Of a DNA stretch of 45,260 bases, positions 25,180 to 34,016 are shown in pieces. How positions within the stretch are numbered: position 1 is the first letter of the stretch; the number at the start of each line of letters is the position of its first letter. The stretch is from Meiothermus luteus. GTDB taxonomy: Bacteria; Deinococcota; Deinococci; Deinococcales; Thermaceae. A program made the position numbers and the translations under genes. The stretch is taken from positions 1 to 45,260 of the forward strand of contig NZ_QWKZ01000007.1 of NCBI RefSeq assembly GCF_003574085.1, in the 5' to 3' direction. The notes beneath the pieces are model-generated. The model saw only the letters and a list, made by a program, of their open reading frames with translations, ran no database searches and was not told the origin of the DNA.

Positions 25180-25716
25180 ATGCCCGGGCGTCATGTACAG
25201 GTTTTGTTCCTTCTAGCTGTCCTCGTCCTTACCATAGGCCTTGCCCAGGCGAACCAGCCGACCCCGGGGCCCACGGCAGGGCCCTGCAGCCTCCTCAGCA
25301 AGCAGGAGGTCCTCGAGGCCATCAAGGCTTCGGAGGCGAAGAAGCCGGGGAAACCACCCGCCATAACATGGGAGGGGGCGGGTCAGGATGAGTTCCCGGA
25401 GGGCGTAAGGTGGTGCATCTACAGCTACAGCCTTGAGTGGGCCAAGGGTGACAAGTGGAGCTATGGAATCCGCGTTTCCTACCAGCGGGACCCGGGAGCC
25501 CCGCAACTACTACGGGAGGTTAAAAGCAACGTGCGCAAGACCTTTTATTCCGTGGAGCCCCTCCGTGGTCTGGGCGAGGAGGCCTATTGGGTGGACAACG
25601 TACGCCTCTACGTTTGGGTCAAGGGCGGGCTCCTGGTCATCGACCATGGGTTCAGGGCTAACCAGAAGGAGCTGTCCATCCAGCTGGCGAAGCTGGCAAC
25701 GGGGCGGATCCGCTAA
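25180..25716 (+). CDS. secreted protein, first of two paralogues
   Basis: A 178-residue protein from ATG 25180: a short basic start and hydrophobic segment (VQVLFLLAVLVLTIGLAQA) form a signal peptide. The mature part starts near PCSLLSKQEVLEAI and contains WCIYSYS, FYSVEPLRGLGEEAYW and KGGLLVIDHG. The motif CSLLSKQEV followed by a second cysteine and a final GLGE-A-W block recurs in the next gene, so they are paralogues, similar in outline to DUF3558-like exported proteins. The role is unknown. A longer frame starts at 25093 with no credible signal. Confidence 0.6.
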   Translation: MPGRHVQVLFLLAVLVLTIGLAQANQPTPGPTAGPCSLLSKQEVLEAIKASEAKKPGKPPAITWEGAGQDEFPEGVRWCIYSYSLEWAKGDKWSYGIRVSYQRDPGAPQLLREVKSNVRKTFYSVEPLRGLGEEAYWVDNVRLYVWVKGGLLVIDHGFRANQKELSIQLAKLATGRIR

Positions 25717-25823
25717 GGGGGTGGTGGATGGGAAGGTTTAAGGCATTGGCTTTCAGGCTTAGGGTCGCCGCTTTGGAGATTTTCGGAGCGTGCTCCGGTC
25801 TGGGATAACGGGAGGTGCGAAGC

Positions 25824-26273
25824 ATGAAAGGAAAGCTCGTGGTCGCTTTGGCTTTAGCCCTGTGCCCGGTGCTCTTGCCTTTCGGCAAAGCCGGTAGCGG
25901 GGGCAATGCCTGTGATCTTGTGACCAAGAAGGAGGTGGAGGAGGTTATCGGCCAAACGATCGATATTGTGGAGGTCCAGCCAGGGTACGGGAATTGCATC
26001 TACTATACCAAGGAGAAACTCCTTGACGAGATTCTGAAGATTCCGGTCGTTACAGTTGGTTACACGCGGAGCGATGTTCAGGAACGGTGGAACTCCTGGT
26101 CCTCCATGCCGAAGAGCGAAACCATCAAGGGACTTGGCGATGGGGCCCTTTGGTCCCCCACCTACGGATTTTTCGTCTGCAAATTCAAGGGAGGGCTCCT
26201 GATGATCTCGGTACAAAACAAGGATATGGCCATTAAGCTTGCGAAGAAGGCTCTAGGACGCATAAAACCGTGA
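25824..26273 (+). CDS. secreted protein, second of two paralogues
   Basis: A 149-residue protein from ATG 25824, with GGAGG eight bases upstream. The signal peptide is MKGKLVVALALALCPVLLPF. The mature region mirrors the previous gene: NACDLVTKKEVEEVIG, GNCIYYTKE, KGLGDGALWSP and FKGGLLMISVQNKDMAIKLAK. The two cysteines (in NACDL and GNCIY) probably form a disulfide. The pair lies within the IS-flanked passenger segment, suggesting acquired genes. No function is known. Confidence 0.65.
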   Translation: MKGKLVVALALALCPVLLPFGKAGSGGNACDLVTKKEVEEVIGQTIDIVEVQPGYGNCIYYTKEKLLDEILKIPVVTVGYTRSDVQERWNSWSSMPKSETIKGLGDGALWSPTYGFFVCKFKGGLLMISVQNKDMAIKLAKKALGRIKP

Positions 26274-26479
26274 CACGCGTGGGTTTGGAAACGTACGCAC
26301 TTGAGCTGTAGGCCAGCCCAGGCTTGTCGCCCTCACCTCTGGTGCTAAACGGGTTACCTCCTGGGTAATCCGTGGCTGGAGGGGCCCGCTCCATAGGCAT
26401 TCCTGGCGGAGTGGATCCGCAGGAACAAACCCCTTCAGCCATCATCCCACGGGGAGACTTCGGGGCTATTGCCCACCAG

Positions 26480-26719
26480 GAACGCGCTGCTGGGGCTGGC
26501 AAGTCCCCTCGAGGCACAGGAAGGGCGATTGAAGTCCCTGGTGGTGGTCCGGAACTGGAGGAGGTGGGAATCGGTAAGACCGCCCTGGCCCGCCACTTCC
26601 TGGAGGGTAAGCCCCACGCTCTCCTTACGGCCCACCCGGAAGATGCCAGCTTCGCCTGCACCTCCGTGGTCCGCTGGCTGGGCTTTAACCCTGGGCGGCC
26701 TGAAGAGGATTGGGCCTAG
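26480..26719 (+). pseudogene. fragment of a P-loop ATPase regulator
   Basis: Two frames together give a recognisable start of a STAND/LuxR-type ATPase. First ALLGLASPLEAQEGRLKSLVVV, then after a shift near 26555 VGIGKTALARHFLEGKPHAL, the P-loop. It continues to DASFACTSVVRWLGFNP and stops at 26719. Only about 75 residues remain, so it is a non-functional relic. No promoter or complete N-terminus is seen. Confidence 0.4.
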
Positions 26720-27198
26720 ACGCTGAGGCCGTGCTTCTGGAAGAGGGCTTCCATGAGGTCCATAAGCTCCTCCTCCCTTTCCTCCCGAAAGAGGCGGCGG
26801 ATCGTTTCCACCTCTTCCTGGGGCAGCACCTCCATGAGGAGGTAGGAGCTGGCTTCGGCGGTGCGGGTTACCGCGTAGGCGAGGAGGGCCTCGAGGGCCT
26901 CGGCCCGTGCCCCTTCAAAGGAGTTTTCTGTGTAAACCAGCGCCTCCACGGTACGGCCCCCTTGGGGTCCCCGGCCCAGATCCCTCAGCACCACCCCGAC
27001 CCCGGAAACGGGGCCGCCCAGAGGAATCTCCTCGATGAACTCACCGAAGGCAGCGGGCTCCTGGGGGTTGTGCGCCCGGTAGTTCTTGGTGTACCGGTCC
27101 AGATTCTCCATGGGAACCCGGAACCCGAGGCCCAGCACGGGGCCGGAGACCTCCAGCATCAGCCTCTTGCCCACGGTTTGGTCTGGCAACTTGTACAT
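26716..27198 (-). CDS. protein of unknown function
   Basis: A 160-residue cytoplasmic protein without recognised domains. It begins MYKLPDQTVGKRLMLEVSGPV, has a beta-rich middle (PLGGPVSGVGVVLRDLG, RTVEALVYTENSF) and a long charged helix near the C-terminus (EEVETIRRLFREEREEEL). It ends four bases inside the ATPase fragment on the other strand. AGGA lies just before the ATG. It could be an adaptor or an unannotated accessory protein of this island. Confidence 0.5.
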   Translation of the reverse strand: MYKLPDQTVGKRLMLEVSGPVLGLGFRVPMENLDRYTKNYRAHNPQEPAAFGEFIEEIPLGGPVSGVGVVLRDLGRGPQGGRTVEALVYTENSFEGARAEALEALLAYAVTRTAEASSYLLMEVLPQEEVETIRRLFREEREEELMDLMEALFQKHGLSV

Positions 27199-27440
27199 TT
27201 CCTACCCCGGTATGCAGTTATCTTAGCACACACTCCCTACTGCCCAGTCTTACACGGAAGCCTCGAGGAGCTTGACTTGGTCTCCGCTTCGAGTCCTCCT
27301 GAGCCTGTCATCCTCGAGTCATCTTGGGCTACCTAGGCTAGCTTTACCCGGCTGGGTTGACCGCTGGGTAGGGCACGGAGGGAAAAAAAGGCGGCACATT
27401 GCTGTAGTTGTCGGGCCAGTCTAGCTTAAGGAGGATACAC

Positions 27441-28005
27441 ATGGAAGAGAAAGTCGAGAAGATCACGGGCAAGAGCTTCGACACCCCAGATGAAACGCGG
27501 CGACCGTTTGAAAAAGGCAAGATTGACGTGATCACTGTCGGGGGGCTGCCATTCTACCGTGAAACCCTTGCGCCGGGCTGGCAGTGGTCCAGGCACGTCA
27601 AACCGGTCGTGGGTGGCAACAGCTGCCAGCGGTTCCATGTGAAGATCTTTCTCGCAGGACGGCAACGGGTCCGGATGGATGACGGTACTGAGATGGAATT
27701 CGGTCCGGGGGACGTGGCGGTCATGCATCCTGGGCATGACGCCTGGGTAGTAGGTGACGAAGCGAATGTGTTGATCGAGCTGGCAGATATCGTCAAGATG
27801 CCCGCCGGCGTGCCCGAAGAAACGCTGACCGAGATCACCCTCGAGGCGGTTCGGCGCTTCAACGACGCCATTAACAGGCACGATGTCGATGCGGTGATGG
27901 CAGCCATGACCGAGGACTGTGTGTTCGAAAACACCTATCCACCCCCGGATGGCGCACGCTATGAGGGCCAGGTGGCCGTCCGATCTGTGTGGGAGCGCTC
28001 AGTAC
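27441..28005 (+). pseudogene. cupin plus SnoaL-like protein, truncated by IS insertion
   Basis: ATG 27441 follows AAGGAGG. The first half is a cupin barrel (FHVKIFLAGRQRVRMDDGTE, EFGPGDVAVMHPGHDAWVVG). The second half begins a SnoaL/NTF2-like domain (ITLEAVRRFNDAINRHDVDAVM, DCVFENTYPPPDG). The frame then runs into the left end of an IS4-type element near 28000 and the last third of the SnoaL domain is lost. Codon and base usage are visibly less GC-rich than in neighbouring genes, suggesting a different source. It might have been an enzyme for a small polyketide or aromatic substrate, but this is speculation. Confidence 0.6.
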
Positions 28006-28863
28006 ACGTCAAAACGTGGGACCACCCCTTTAGGATGGACCTGCGCCCACGTGGATGGGCAGGTACCCATAGGAGGTGGTCCCCATGGAACAGCTTACCC
28101 CACTCATCAACGCCTTGAAGCGATACTGGAAGGCCGACCTCAGGCGCCTCACCTTCCTGGCCGCCCTGGTGATGGCTCTGGTCACCGCCCGCACCACAAG
28201 CGGCCCCAGACTCGCTCTTTCCCTCGGCTCCATAGCCAGCCCTGACCCCCGCTCCGCCTACCGAAGGTTCCAGCGGTTCTTGGCCTGGCCGGGGCTGGAC
28301 GGGGAGGGCTATGCCCGCTTCATCTTCGCCCTCCTCCGACCCCAAGGGCTCCTCCTGGTCATGGACCGGACCGAGTGGGAGCTGGGGAAGAGCAAGGTCA
28401 ACCTCCTGATGCTGGCCTTCCTGTACCAAGGCCTGGCCGTCCCCCTGTTCTGGAGCTTCCTTCCCCACGACGGCAACTCCTCCACCCCCGAACGCATCGC
28501 CCTGATGGAGAGGGCCTTGGCTTTCCTGAGGGCCCACTTCCCCCACCTCCGGGTGGAGGGGTTCCTGGCGGATCGGGAGTTCATAGGGGAGGCGTGGTTC
28601 CGGTACCTGGAGGAGAAGGGCATCCCCCGGTGCATCCGAATCAAGGCCAACACCCGGATGTGGCGGTTGGGCTCGGGCCCTCGGGCCTGGGAGCTCTTTG
28701 CCTCCCTGAAGGTGGGAGAGAGCCGGGTGCCCAGGCGGCGGTACTGGGTCTACGGGCGGCGCATGTGGGTGGTGGGGTTGCGCCTTGGGGTCCGGGAGTG
28801 GCTGATTGTGGCTACGGACCTGGACCCTCACCGGGTGCTGGAGGTGTACGGGCTCAGGTGGGG
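28005..28863 (+). mobile_element. IS4-type insertion sequence, 3' part lost
   Basis: The left end lies close to 28000 (sequence CAGTACACGTCAAAACGTG is a candidate terminal repeat). The right end is missing because the IS3-type element starts at 28864. It inserted into the cupin/SnoaL gene and was then cut itself, giving a three-layer nest. The left boundary is approximate. Confidence 0.55.
28085..28863 (+). pseudogene. IS4-type DDE transposase, C-terminus missing
   Basis: About 260 residues from ATG 28085, with GGAGG upstream. The first catalytic Asp is in LLVMDRTEWELGKSK and the second in EGFLADREFIGEAWF. The protein ends at YGLRWG, the position where the IS4-type Y-x2-R-W-x-IE segment with the catalytic Glu should follow. 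The IS3 element begins exactly there. It is therefore inactive. Confidence 0.72.
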
Positions 28864-28903
28864 TGTACTGCGGCCCTAAATTTGGACCACCTTACCGGTC
28901 AGT

Positions 28904-29788
28904 TTAGTCAGGGCTCCCATCCCCTTTCAACAGGCTCTCCGAAAAGGCCTCGGGCGTCATGTAATCCAAGGCCGAGTGAGGACGCTTACGGTTGTACACC
29001 TGGAAGACAAACCGCTCCACCGAGGCCCGCGCCTCCGCCAGGGTCCTGTACTCCCGCAAGGCCACCCACTCCTCTTTGATCGTCCGGATCAACCGCTCCG
29101 CGTGCCCGTTCTCCCAAGGCCTCCCCGTCCCCGCGTAACTGAGCCGCACCCCTAGCCCCAAAAGCCGCTCCACATACGCCCTGGAGGTGTACTGCACCCC
29201 CCGGTCCGAATGGTGCACCTCGGGACACCCCTCCCTCAGGGCCATCTCCAGGGCCGCAAGAGCAAGCCCCTGGGACAGCCTCGGCCCCAGGGCCACCCCC
29301 AGGATCTTGCGGGTGTGGAGGTCCATCACCACCGCCAGATAGGCCACCCCCTCCCCCAGGACCACGTAGCTCAGGTCCGCCACCCACACCTGGTGCGGGC
29401 GGGTCACCGCGAGTCCCGGCAGGAGGTTCTTCACCCCTTCCGGGAGAAGGCCCCCTGGGGAGGTGGTCCTGGGGGAGGGCCCCTTGCGGGGAAGGAGCAA
29501 GCCCTCCTCGCGCATCAGGGAGCGCACCCGCTTCTCCCCCACCTGGACACCTTCCCCCCGCAAGAGGGCGGTGAGGCGCCGGTAGCCGTACCGGGGCCAG
29601 GCCGCCGCCAGGGCCCGCAAGCGTTCCCGGAGGGCCCTCTCCTCGGGAGGGGGGTCCTGGGGCCGGTAGTAGAGGGTGCTCCGGGGCACCCTGAGGACCC
29701 GGGAAAGCAGGCGGAGGGGGTAGGCTCCCTTGAGGGCCTTCACCAGCTCCCGCCTTTCCTTTGCCGGTAGAGCCCCGAGGCTTTTTTT
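28904..29788 (-). CDS. IS3-family transposase OrfB (rve integrase)
   Basis: About 290 residues with HTH_21-type region (LRALAAAWPRYGYRRLTALL) and the DDE integrase core: Asp in VWVADLSYVVL, Asp in EVHHSDRGVQYTS, and Glu in GRPWENGHAERL. The C-terminus is the typical VYNRKRPHSALDYMTPEAF. It is probably made as an OrfAB fusion by slippage on the A-rich stretch at 29782-29788, since no good start with a ribosome site is seen in its own frame. Confidence 0.85.
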   Translation of the reverse strand, partial: KKSLGALPAKERRELVKALKGAYPLRLLSRVLRVPRSTLYYRPQDPPPEERALRERLRALAAAWPRYGYRRLTALLRGEGVQVGEKRVRSLMREEGLLLPRKGPSPRTTSPGGLLPEGVKNLLPGLAVTRPHQVWVADLSYVVLGEGVAYLAVVMDLHTRKILGVALGPRLSQGLALAALEMALREGCPEVHHSDRGVQYTSRAYVERLLGLGVRLSYAGTGRPWENGHAERLIRTIKEEWVALREYRTLAEARASVERFVFQVYNRKRPHSALDYMTPEAFSESLLKGDGSPD

Positions 29789-30027
29789 AGGACCTCCAGC
29801 TCCAGGGCCATCTGGCCGACCAAGCGTTCCAGCTCGCGGATGCGGGCCTCCTGCTCCGCGCAGCCGGAGGTGAAGGCGGCGTGGGCGTTCTCCAGGAACT
29901 CCCGCTGCCAGCGGTAAAGGAGGGACTCCGCCACCCCATAAGCCCGGCAGGCTTCGGCCACGGTCCTTTGACCCGACAAGACCTCCAACACAATTTTTGC
30001 CTTTTCCTTCGCTGACCACCTGCGCAT
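29740..30027 (-). CDS. IS3-family transposase OrfA
   Basis: A 95-residue protein with an HTH ([39 protein letters not shown]) and a leucine-zipper-like helix ([21 protein letters not shown]). It binds the element ends. It overlaps OrfB, which is reached by -1 slippage. Confidence 0.85.
   Translation of the reverse strand: MRRWSAKEKAKIVLEVLSGQRTVAEACRAYGVAESLLYRWQREFLENAHAAFTSGCAEQEARIRELERLVGQMALELEVLKKASGLYRQRKGGSW
29782..29788 (-). other. slippery sequence for OrfA-OrfB frameshift
   Basis: Seven consecutive A residues on the minus strand followed by G (A-AAA-AAG context) at the point where the OrfA frame reads LKKAS and the OrfB frame continues PKKSLG. This is the usual IS3-family -1 signal. 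Confidence 0.7.
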
Positions 30028-30097
30028 CTCGCTACCCCTTCAGACTACACCCCTTGGCCTCTCTCTTGGGGTGGTCCAAATTTGGGGCAGCAGTACA

Positions 30098-32736
30098 CAA
30101 GCCGCTTTGAGGCTTGGACCATGCGGGCCCTAGGCCTTCCCCGGGAAGAGGCCACGGCCCTGCTCAGGCGGGTGGTGGGGGCCCTTAAGGCAAAGCGGGT
30201 CCTGATACCCTGGGAACTTCCCGCCTGGGGCCGAAGCAGGGTAGCGGGCCTGGCCCTAAACCCGAGCGCCATCCTCCTGGAAAGGACGGAAGGGCGGTAC
30301 CTCTTCTGCCCCCGGAGCGGCTACACCGGGCCCCTTTACACCCTCCGCATCTCGCCCGAACACCCCACCCAGGCGCTTGAGGAGCGGGGGGTTCACCCGT
30401 TCTACGAAACCCTGTACCAAAGGCGGCGGTTTCCCCTGCCCCTCGAGGCCCGCGCCCACTCCGCCCAGGTTCCCGGGGAGGAAAGGCGCAAGCTGGAGGA
30501 ACGCTTCCGCGACCCCAACGATCCTTTAGGCGTTTTGGTGGCCACGCCCACCCTGGAGATGGGCATAGACATCGGGGCGCTCTCCTCGGTCTTTCTGCGC
30601 AACATCCCCCCTTCCCCCGCCAACTACGCCCAGCGCTCGGGCCGGGCCGGGCGGAAGGGGCAGCCGGCCCTCATCCAGGCCTTCGCCGGGGCCTTGGGCC
30701 ACGACCAGTACTTCTACCGCTTCCCGGAACGCATGGTGCGGGGAAGCATCCAAGCCCCCCGCTTCCTCCTGGACAACCCCCGCTTGGTGAAGGCCCACCT
30801 CCGGGCCTTGGTCCTGGAAACCCTGGCCCAGTGGGGGTTTTCCCTTCCCGGAAAGCTCTTAGACGCGGTGGACGCCGCCGACGAAGCCCACTTCTACCCC
30901 CTCAAGGCGGCTTTCGCCGAGGCCCTCGAGGCGGGCATCGCCCGGCACAAGGAGGCCATCCTTCAGGCGGTGCGGGAAGCGTTCGCCCGGGAAATGGCGG
31001 CCTTTCCCTGGTTCACGGAGGAACTGGCCCGGTCCACGGTGGAAGGCTTCGTGGCCGAGCTGGACGCTGAGCTTAGGCCCTGGCGGGAAGAGTACCACGA
31101 CGCCCAAGCCCGCTACACCGAGTACATGACCCGCCTCACCCACATGGGGCCCAGACACCCGAACCGCGAGGAGGTGGAAACCGAGGCCAAGCGCGCTGAC
31201 CAACAGCGCCGCCACCTGGTGGACCTGGAGCTACGGGACTACCTGGGAGCCCGGGGCTTTCTGCCCAACTACGCCTTCGGACGGGTGAACGCCTGGGCCG
31301 AGCTCCTCAGCCCGCGAGGAGAGACGCACCGCCTGGAACGGCCCACCTTCATCGCCCTCACCGAGCTCGCCCCCGGTAATAGCGTCTACTTTGGCGCCCG
31401 GCGGTACCACCTGGACCGGCTGGCTTACTTGCCCAAGGAGGAGGCCTTCCGGCCCGCCAAGCGTTGCACCTGCGGGCACGTGGAGGCTCTAGGTGGCCGC
31501 TGCCGGGCCTGTGGGAAGGACTTGAGCACGGAGCCCCCGAGCGTCCGCCTTATGCCCCCACCTCCCCTCCTGGGCCTCCCCAAAAGGCGCATCAGTAGCG
31601 AGGAGGAGGACCGCTCCCGCCTGGGTTACGAGGTGGAGTGGGACTGGCGCCCCAAAGCGCCCAAGGCCTTGCGCCACGGGAATGTCCGGCTCCTCTACGA
31701 GCACAACGCCGAAGTGGTGGCCATGAACAAAGGCCTTCGGGCCTGGTTTTTGGACGAGGAGGAGGCGAACCCCCTGCAAGAGGGCTTTGTCTATTGCCGG
31801 CGGTGCCGCCGCTTTCTCCTCACGGAAAAGGAACTGGAAGAGCACCCCTGGAAGGAGGGGAAGGAAGGGCGGTGCCCCGCCGGGGGTGGGCCGGAGGATC
31901 TTCGGGGCGGGATTGTCCTGGAGGCACGGGCGGAAAGCGATGTTTTAGCGCTGGAAGTCCCCGTTCCACCCGGGCTCGAGGGTCCGGAGAAGGTGGCCTT
32001 CTACAAGAGCTTGCTCGCCGCCTTCCGCAAGGCGGCCCTGGTGGTTTTGGAGCTGGCGGAAGACGAGCTTTTCGGCTTTCTCCAGCCTTCCCCTACCCTA
32101 GAGGTGCCCTACCGGGTCGTCCTGGTGGAGGGGCAGGAAGGGGGGCTCGGGGCCCTTGCCGCTTTGGCGGAATGGCCCTCGGAGGAAAAACCCCACCCCC
32201 TTCAGGAGCTGGCCGAGACCGCCCTCCGCCTCATGCACGAGGGCGAACCGGAGGCCTGCGAACGGGCTTGTTATGACTGCCTCATGGACTACAGCAACCA
32301 GCCGGACCACCCCGTCTTAGACCGCCGCCTCGTGCTACCCTTCTTCCAGGAGCTGGCGCAAGCCTCCTTCCAGGAAGAGAGCGGGCCGGACCTTTTGGCG
32401 CATTTGCTCGCGCAGTGCCAAAGCGACCTGGAGCGGCGATGGCTCCTGGAATGCCATAGGCGGGGCCTTCCCCTGCCCGAGCGAGCCCAGCACACCCTGA
32501 GCCTGGAGGACACCTTCACCCGGTTTGACTTTTACTACGAGCAGGGCTTGGGCATTTACGTGGACGGCCCCCCACACCTAAGCCCAGAGCGGAGCGAAAA
32601 GGACCGGCAAATACGGGAGCGCCTCACCCTTTTGGGCATCCCCTTCCTGGTCTTTGCCGAAGGGGAGGACTGGGATGCTCCCTTTGCGGAACTTGGGCGG
32701 CTCGTCCGTCCTGGATCGGCGCAGAAGCAGTCTTAG
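30098..32736 (+). pseudogene. C-terminal part of a helicase/DUF1998 protein with nuclease-like end
   Basis: About 878 residues survive. Helicase C-terminal motifs are [16 protein letters not shown] and [15 protein letters not shown] (motifs V and VI). A zinc ribbon follows ([19 protein letters not shown]) and a second ([12 protein letters not shown]). A DUF1998/MZB cysteine cluster is [16 protein letters not shown]. The extreme C-terminus ([20 protein letters not shown], then [11 protein letters not shown]) resembles Vsr/DUF559-type nucleases. In DISARM, the helicase (DrmA) and DUF1998 protein (DrmB) are usually separate. The helicase N-terminal lobe with Walker A/B is lost to the IS3 element. 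Confidence 0.7.
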
Positions 32737-32777
32737 CTAGGTTGCCCCTAGCGTTCCGGCCCCGTGAGCGTCCCCTC

Positions 32778-32793
32778 CCGGCAACCTTGCCGG
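32778..32793. terminator. possible bidirectional terminator hairpin
   Basis: CCGGCA and TGCCGG pair around ACCT between two converging genes. There is no T-run on either side, so it is a weak candidate. Confidence 0.3.
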
Positions 32794-32852
32794 ACCCCCT
32801 CGCCCAGGTGCGCTACACGGGCTGGGCCGCGCCTCAACCCCCGTTCTTACGT

Positions 32853-33872
32853 TCAGGGCTCCCCCTCGGGCGGCGAGACCAAGACCCAGATGCGTTTGAG
32901 GGGCAGCTCGGCTTGTAGGTCCTCGGGAAGCTTCTCGTAAAAGCGGAGGATCTCCCGTAAGAGATCGTCTGAGTCCCAAAGGCGGATCTCAAAGAAAAGT
33001 CGGGCCTTCTCCTTGTCCACCGACTGCTTGAACCCTCCCCACGAGACGAAAAGGCCGTGGTCGGCCTGGTAGTTCTTCATAGCCCCTTGGAGCTCCCGCA
33101 CCGTTTTGATGTCCACAGGGCTATCCGTGGACTTGACCTGTACCGCAATCCGGGGCCGGTCAAACCCCAGCTCCCCGGAGCCCGCCAGGATGTCCACCCC
33201 TCCATCCGGCCCCTCGGGCGAAATCCATACCTTGTACCCCTGGACGGAAAGCACCGCGGCCACCAGCTCCGTGAGGCGATGCCCTTTAAAACGCCTGGAG
33301 AGGAAGCTCCGGATTTGGTCCAGGGCCACCGCCTCGAGGTCCATTGCCTCTCCACCCCCCTCTGGGATCTCAAGGGGAGATGCGCTCGGCAGGGAAGGCT
33401 GTCCTTCCAGATAGGTCCGGAAACGCTCCTCGGCGTTGTTGCGTTGAATCCGGCAAACCGTCATGAAGGCACCCAAGGAATAGAGAAGGTCCTGGTCTAT
33501 GCGGGTGCGGGGGATTTCCTTGATCCACTCCACGGGCCGCGTGTGGCGGCAAGGCGGGGGAAGCTCCCGCCGATACTGGTACGGGCCCTTCACGCGGCCC
33601 AACACCACCAGGGGTCGTTGCTTAAGGGGCAACGCCACCAAGTCTCCCGGCTGCATCTCCCGCAAGAAAGGCCAGATCTGGCCCAGCCAGTTAAGGAGGG
33701 TGTTCTTCCCCTTATCGGGGTAAGCCTCTTCCAGCTCGGCCAAAAGGGCTTCGCGGCTCGGGACGCCCGAAAGATCTCCCAACCTTTCCCAGCCTACGAC
33801 CGCCACGCCCTCTTTCAGAACTAGATCCTCATATTCTCCTCTTTTCCCAGCGCGCACCAGCCAAAGGGCCAT
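32853..33872 (-). CDS. Mrr-type restriction endonuclease
   Basis: A 339-residue protein. The C-terminal half is a Mrr/PD-(D/E)xK nuclease: TELVAAVLSVQGYKVWISPE, GPDGGVDILAG (catalytic Asp) and RIAVQVKSTDSPVDI (QxK), followed by KNYQADHGLFVSWGGF. The N-terminal part (MALWLVRAGKRGEYED, QPGDLVALPLKQRPLVVLGRV) looks like a PUA/EVE-like reader that could recognise modified bases. Such enzymes cut methylated or foreign DNA. It converges on the DUF1998 protein and is probably part of the same defence island. ATG at 33872 is preferred over the GTG three bases earlier. Confidence 0.78.
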   Translation of the reverse strand: MALWLVRAGKRGEYEDLVLKEGVAVVGWERLGDLSGVPSREALLAELEEAYPDKGKNTLLNWLGQIWPFLREMQPGDLVALPLKQRPLVVLGRVKGPYQYRRELPPPCRHTRPVEWIKEIPRTRIDQDLLYSLGAFMTVCRIQRNNAEERFRTYLEGQPSLPSASPLEIPEGGGEAMDLEAVALDQIRSFLSRRFKGHRLTELVAAVLSVQGYKVWISPEGPDGGVDILAGSGELGFDRPRIAVQVKSTDSPVDIKTVRELQGAMKNYQADHGLFVSWGGFKQSVDKEKARLFFEIRLWDSDDLLREILRFYEKLPEDLQAELPLKRIWVLVSPPEGEP

Positions 33873-34016
33873 CACGCACCCCTTTCCCCGTCTCCAGAAC
33901 GGCGCGGGCGGCGGGGCCCAGTCAGGACAGGCATGGGGAGCCGCGTCCCCTCTGAGCCGTTGGGTACGGGTCCCATCCGCCCACCCCAGCCTGGAAGGAA
34001 GCCCTTGCCCAGAGCC

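Larger units (their letters stand above)
28864..30097 (-). mobile_element. complete IS3-family element
   Basis: The terminal inverted repeats match over about 26 bases: TGTACTGCGGCCCTAAATTT at 28864 and, read from the other end at 30097, TGTACTGCTGCCCCAAATTT, both followed by GGACCACC. It carries OrfA and OrfB on the minus strand with a frameshift signal. No short target repeat flanks it (ggtgggg left, caagccg right), so the two flanks were not originally adjacent, which fits an IS-mediated deletion. Confidence 0.85.
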
